Origin: Chara braunii | Lineage: Eukaryota; Streptophyta; Charophyceae; Charales; Characeae | Length of the DNA stretch: 38,740 nt | Direction: 5' to 3' | NCBI GenBank assembly: GCA_003427395.1 | Contig: BFEA01000058.1 | Span: forward strand, 3,228,250 to 3,266,989 | Shown: positions 34,913-38,740 of the stretch, piece after piece | Numbering within the stretch: position 1 is the stretch's first letter | Layout: every line of letters starts with the position of its first letter | Notes under the pieces: generated by a model | Told to the model about the DNA's origin: nothing | Seen by the model: only the letters and a program-made list of their open reading frames with translations | Database searches by the model: none | Translations under genes and position numbers: made by a program

Positions 34913-36610
34913 GTTAGGGAAGCGCATCGTATCTGAGGGCGAAAGTCGAGACCCTGCGTACGAATGATCAACGTAAAACCTAATCAGAAAAGGAAACACG
35001 TGGCAAGTGAGAGAATCGTCTGCCCACACAAAGGATACTTCACCAACCGGCCTCCACCACAGCCGTATACAAAAAGCTCACTCCTCCTTGAGGTTGGCGC
35101 CATGGGCGGCTCGACAGAGCTTCCACATGTTCACTTCTCGTCCGACATTCCTTCCCGCACGAGATTCCAAGGACCTTCCCTGATATGCAGACACTGAGTT
35201 GAGGACCGCAAGAGAGAGCTCAAATTCTTCAGATATCTCCGCTGGCATGGGCGAATGAAAATACGCACACGGAGGATTCTGTGACGGTAGTCGATGTTAC
35301 GCAGGCCATTCAACCCGCCATCGACTCAAACGCGACCGCATACACACGCAGCGGCACTCTCGACATATCGAACCGCACGCGTATACAGAGCTTAGCCACC
35401 AGATCATCCTCTCTACCATTTACGAAGCGCTATCCTTCTCTCCCAGGAGCCTCCCAATCTCTTCAGCGTCACATTACCACTCTTCGGATCCTGTCCTTGC
35501 TATCTCACCCTCCCCCTAAACATATGTTCCGAAACCTTCCACCCTCATCATCCCCACCCTGAGTCTCTTGTGCATCCTTCCCTTTCCGCTCTCTCTAATC
35601 TGACCCTCATCATCCCCATCAGTCATTACCCTCATCTTTCCCTCTCCATTCCTCAATCTACATAAACTGTCCCTTCTCTCTCTCACTCACTCTCTCTCTC
35701 TCACACACACACACACACAAACATAGAGAGACAGCTATACCTCCCAACCTCTCCTTTCACACCCCCAACCTCTCCTTTCACACCCCCAACCTCATCCAAC
35801 CTCGTGGATATTCTCTCCTCCCGGGCAACCCTTTCCTTTCTCCATTTATGAATCCAGGCAACTACCAGCCTCTCGTTACCCCCGCAATGTTCCCCTCCTA
35901 ACCTCGTTTTGGATTCTCTCTCTGTGTGTGTGTGTGTGTGAGTGTATGTGTGTGCGTGTGTGTTTCTGTACATGCACGATGGGCCTATCTACTTCACGGA
36001 CCTCTCCTTCATATCTCTTTCCCAAATGCTCCGTCCTTCCTTCCGGTGAGCTCTCCCTCTTGCGTAACAGGCAACCCAACAACTTTGCGATTGCCAGCAG
36101 TACGCCAGATGCACCCCCTAACGCCCCATCCTGGATCTCATTCCCCTCGCGTGAGGGCGATTACATCCCCCAGTCTACTCCTGAAATTTCCCGACTGAAA
36201 GTGGTGCGGGATTTTCAAGAGACTCCAGAAAATGCCGACAAGCTCCATCACAAACACTCCCTTAGAGACTCCAGAAAATGCCGACAAGCTCCATCACATC
36301 ACAAACACTCCCTTAAAGCACAGCAAACCTCAAAAGATAGGACAAGAGAAGACGGAGCAACCACAAGCGTCCATCGGAGGAGCGCGCATCATCTCGCACA
36401 GCTGCCAAAGGCCATCTTCCACATCCGCATCCTATGCCGCAATAACACCCATCACATCTTTTGTTCCGGAGACTTTGTGGTATCGTCTATCTCCTCTCCT
36501 CGTCCTCCTCGCCGCAGCCGAAACCAATTAGACTCCACTAGCTTCCACCATTAAACAATACTATCACAGCATCAACTTCTTGTGCAAAGAAAAGCCATAC
36601 CACTAATACT
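34913..36610. other. Right-hand region with short tandem repeats
   Basis: Includes three 20-bp CAACCTCTCCTTTCACACCC units near 35750 and (CA)n near 35702. A (GT)n tract is at 35923-35962, and a 46-bp tandem repeat (GAGACTCCAGAAAATGCCGA) starts at 36219 and 36265. A 200-codon plus-strand frame spans some of these; it is repeat-driven and not convincing. Confidence 0.6.
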
Positions 36611-36615
36611 ACGCG

Positions 36616-36688
36616 CGCGGGATAGAGTAATTGGTAACCCGTCAGGCTCATAATCTGAACGTTGTAGGCTCAAATCCTACTCCCGCCA
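36616..36688 (+). tRNA. trnfM: tRNA-Met (CAT), organelle initiator type
   Basis: A 73-nt cloverleaf fits without gaps. The acceptor is CGCGGGA/TCCCGCC with only the first position unpaired. The anticodon stem is TCAGG/TCTGA with loop CTCATAA (anticodon 36649-36651), the T stem is GTAGG/CCTAC and the discriminator is A. An unpaired first position is a hallmark of bacterial and organellar initiator tRNA. The sequence resembles plant mitochondrial trnfM in the GAG.AATTGGT and TCAGGCTCAT blocks. The D stem has an A-C mismatch and the T loop starts C instead of T. It may be an organelle-DNA insertion and not a working nuclear gene. Confidence 0.8.
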
Positions 36689-36925
36689 ATCTTCCACCAA
36701 TCTCTATTGGATGGAGATAAACACTTGCAAATGCAGACAAAACGTGCGAGGTTTTACTTTCGCAGCAAACACGTAATGTCCATGGCATGCGACCAAGTCG
36801 CGATTACCCTTCTACTTAAAAGCTCAGGTAATCTTTCCAGCCACTATCCTCACTATTGGATGGAGAGACGTTCTAACTAATTGTTCTGAAAGAATAGATA
36901 TAGATAAGATAAGGGGACCGACCTA

Positions 36926-36953
36926 CGGCACGCCCTGACTGACGGGCGTGCCG
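36926..36953. other. Perfect GC-rich hairpin
   Basis: CGGCACGCCC and GGGCGTGCCG form a 10-bp stem around the loop TGACTGAC. It lies 240 bp after the tRNA. It has no T run, so it is not a typical bacterial-type terminator. Confidence 0.85.
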
Positions 36954-38255
36954 CATTAGGGACGTCATCCACCAAGGTAACGGTCAGCTTAAGTTTTGCA
37001 TAATCATCGATCGACTGCACGCCATCCTCCTCCCCCTCCAACGCGTGTCTTCTGTGCCTTACGAGACCCCTCTCAACTGCCCCTCTAACACGCGGCTTCT
37101 AATCCCTTTCCCAACCCATCATACTCCCTCCATCTCCCTTCCCGACTCCCTCTCACCTATTTTGTAGAGGCGTATCATCCTCTGCGGCTACTCATTATAC
37201 AGCCGCATTTATGTCCTCCCTCTGCGTTCCTCCACAACAATCATCCCCTGCGTCCACTCACTATACACCCACATTTACGTCCTGCGCTCATCCACAACAC
37301 ACCCCCATACACCCACATTTACGTCCTGCGCTCATCCACAACATACCCCCATTTGTCTCAGGGAAGTTCCCTCTTTCTCCAACTCAACATCTTTCCTGCT
37401 TTCCCCAATCCGAACGCTTCTTCCTGATCACTGTACAAGACGACGGACGGCTTCTATTATACGATTCGGCTGCTGCTGCTATCAGACGATTCGGCTGCTG
37501 CTATTAGACGATTCGGCTGCTGCTATTGGTTAATTTGTTCTTCTGTAAGCGTTATCGTTGTCGCGGATGGGGCGGAGCGAGTGCTGCGATGCCGCCATTT
37601 CCGCCAGGTCACAACTGGATAGAAAGCATTACAGGATTCATCAATCAATGCTCCCCGATACGACACTCTAAGAGGAGGGATGACTTCAACGCTGACGACC
37701 TCCTCTCGACCAAGTACCTTTTCTATGCCATTGTGCGTCCTATTCTCAGTCGTTTACCCGCTTCCAAGCATCTGCTGAACAGCCGGGATCATTTGGCATC
37801 ATTCTACTTCGTGCGGTTCTTCCTCTTTCAGTTTTCCCACTTCCCCATTCTCCTATTCGAGAATTCCAGAGCACCCGCTTATAATCCTCCTTCCTTTCCT
37901 TCTCCATCTACCCCTCCTCTCTTCCCGTCATCCTTACCCTCGCCCGCTTTTTCATGCAGTACTAAAATTCGATCTGCTGCTGCTGGTACCACTCCTGACA
38001 CGTTACCACCACTCATCGTTTCACAGCACCGTACGGATGACAACAACAAGCTCATCAATGACTTTTAGACGGCGATCATGGCCCTCAGTTTCTTCGACAC
38101 AACCACCCAACTTTCCCTACCTCTTGTCGGCAGTTTGGCACTCAATTACCTGCTGCACTACCAGTCATCACCTGTCCGTTGAGCCTTCCGCCCTAATTCT
38201 ATCTCCTTCCCAGCATAGCAATATACTCACCTATTTCCCCAATATCACTATTGTG

Positions 38256-38258
<3 letters not shown>

Positions 38259-38314
<56 letters not shown>
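38259..38314. repeat. (CT)n microsatellite
   Basis: About 28 CT units, followed by GTGTCTCTCTC. Confidence 0.96.
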
Positions 38315-38318
<4 letters not shown>

Positions 38319-38650
38319 CTCTCTCCCTGCAACCCCTACCCCGACTTGGTTGCCCTCCACCGACTCATCTTGCTGTACGTTCTCTCGGTCTTGCTCCATC
38401 CTTACCTTCCTCATCCAACAGTCACCCAGTCTCGGACAATGCCCTTTCAATACCACGATCCGCGCACACGGGTAACCTGAGCCTAACCAACAATTATCAC
38501 AACCTTCATTTTCAGCCTTCCTTTCTCACTCTAGACGAACCCACGGGGGACTACTCCCGAATCTCAGCGTAAATCTTGATACAGCAGATCTCAATAAAAA
38601 TACATTGATTCAGGGCGATCTCTGACAATCAGGCGAAGCGCCCTCTCGCC

Positions 38651-38652
<2 letters not shown>

Positions 38653-38740
<88 letters not shown>
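38653..38740. repeat. (CT)n microsatellite at window end
   Basis: At least 44 CT units running off the right edge; the sequence may have stopped here because the repeat could not be assembled. Confidence 0.96.

Larger units (their letters stand above)
36954..38740. other. Right edge, repeats and no recognised gene
   Basis: 44-bp units start at 37263 and 37307 (ATACACCCACATTTACG). Three ACGATTCGGCTGCTGCT units lie at 37461-37525. (CT)n is at 38259-38314, and (CT)n from about 38653 runs to the end of the window. A 180-codon frame at 37526-38068 has no recognisable features. Confidence 0.6.

Noticed and set aside
37526-38068. 180-codon plus-strand frame
   Set aside because: No recognisable motif, a low-complexity proline/serine second half, and no splice or start context to support it.

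Overview
The window is nuclear DNA from a plant-lineage eukaryote. It has spliceosomal introns with GT..AG borders, a kinesin-13 whose N-terminal region resembles the land-plant KIN13A type, Ty3/gypsy chromoviruses, tRNA-derived SINEs, MITE-like DNA transposons and many microsatellites. The very long repeat-filled introns would suit a charophyte such as Chara, but that is an inference and not a species identification.

The backbone is one partial gene on the minus strand: a kinesin-13 microtubule depolymerase. Six exons can be joined in frame, at 27988-27749, 26410-26174, 19391-19284, 12785-12708, 3460-3379 and 3013-2857. They cover the plant-specific N-terminal domain, the neck and first motor strand, the motor up to the P-loop, and the helix/loop ending in the family's FEIYGGKLYDLL stretch. 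The introns are about 1.3, 6.8, 6.5, 9.2 and 0.37 kb. The first exon(s) and all exons after about one third of the motor were not found; the rest of the gene probably lies outside the window.

Region by region: 1-2540 is intron or 3' flank, with a GC-rich MITE-like element. 2857-3460 holds two motor exons. 3638-12184 is a complete but mutated chromovirus with two LTRs of about 870 bp and a 5-bp target duplication, lying inside an intron in the gene's sense orientation. 12708-12785 is an exon. 14287-15020 is an unidentified open frame. 15615-19245 is a second, truncated chromovirus; its reverse transcriptase is split by a SINE, which is itself split by a 1.19-kb hAT-like element. 19284-19391 is an exon. 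19.4-26.1 kb is repeat-rich intron. 26174-27988 holds two N-terminal exons. 28-38.7 kb is upstream sequence or 5' intron, with a Harbinger-like MITE inside a tandem duplication, a fold-back repeat, more SINE copies, long (CT)n tracts and an organelle-type initiator tRNA-Met sequence.

Only the kinesin looks like a functional host protein gene. Both retroelements carry frameshifts and altered catalytic residues and appear dead. All exon calls come from reading splice signals and comparing with remembered kinesin-13 sequence; no search was run.
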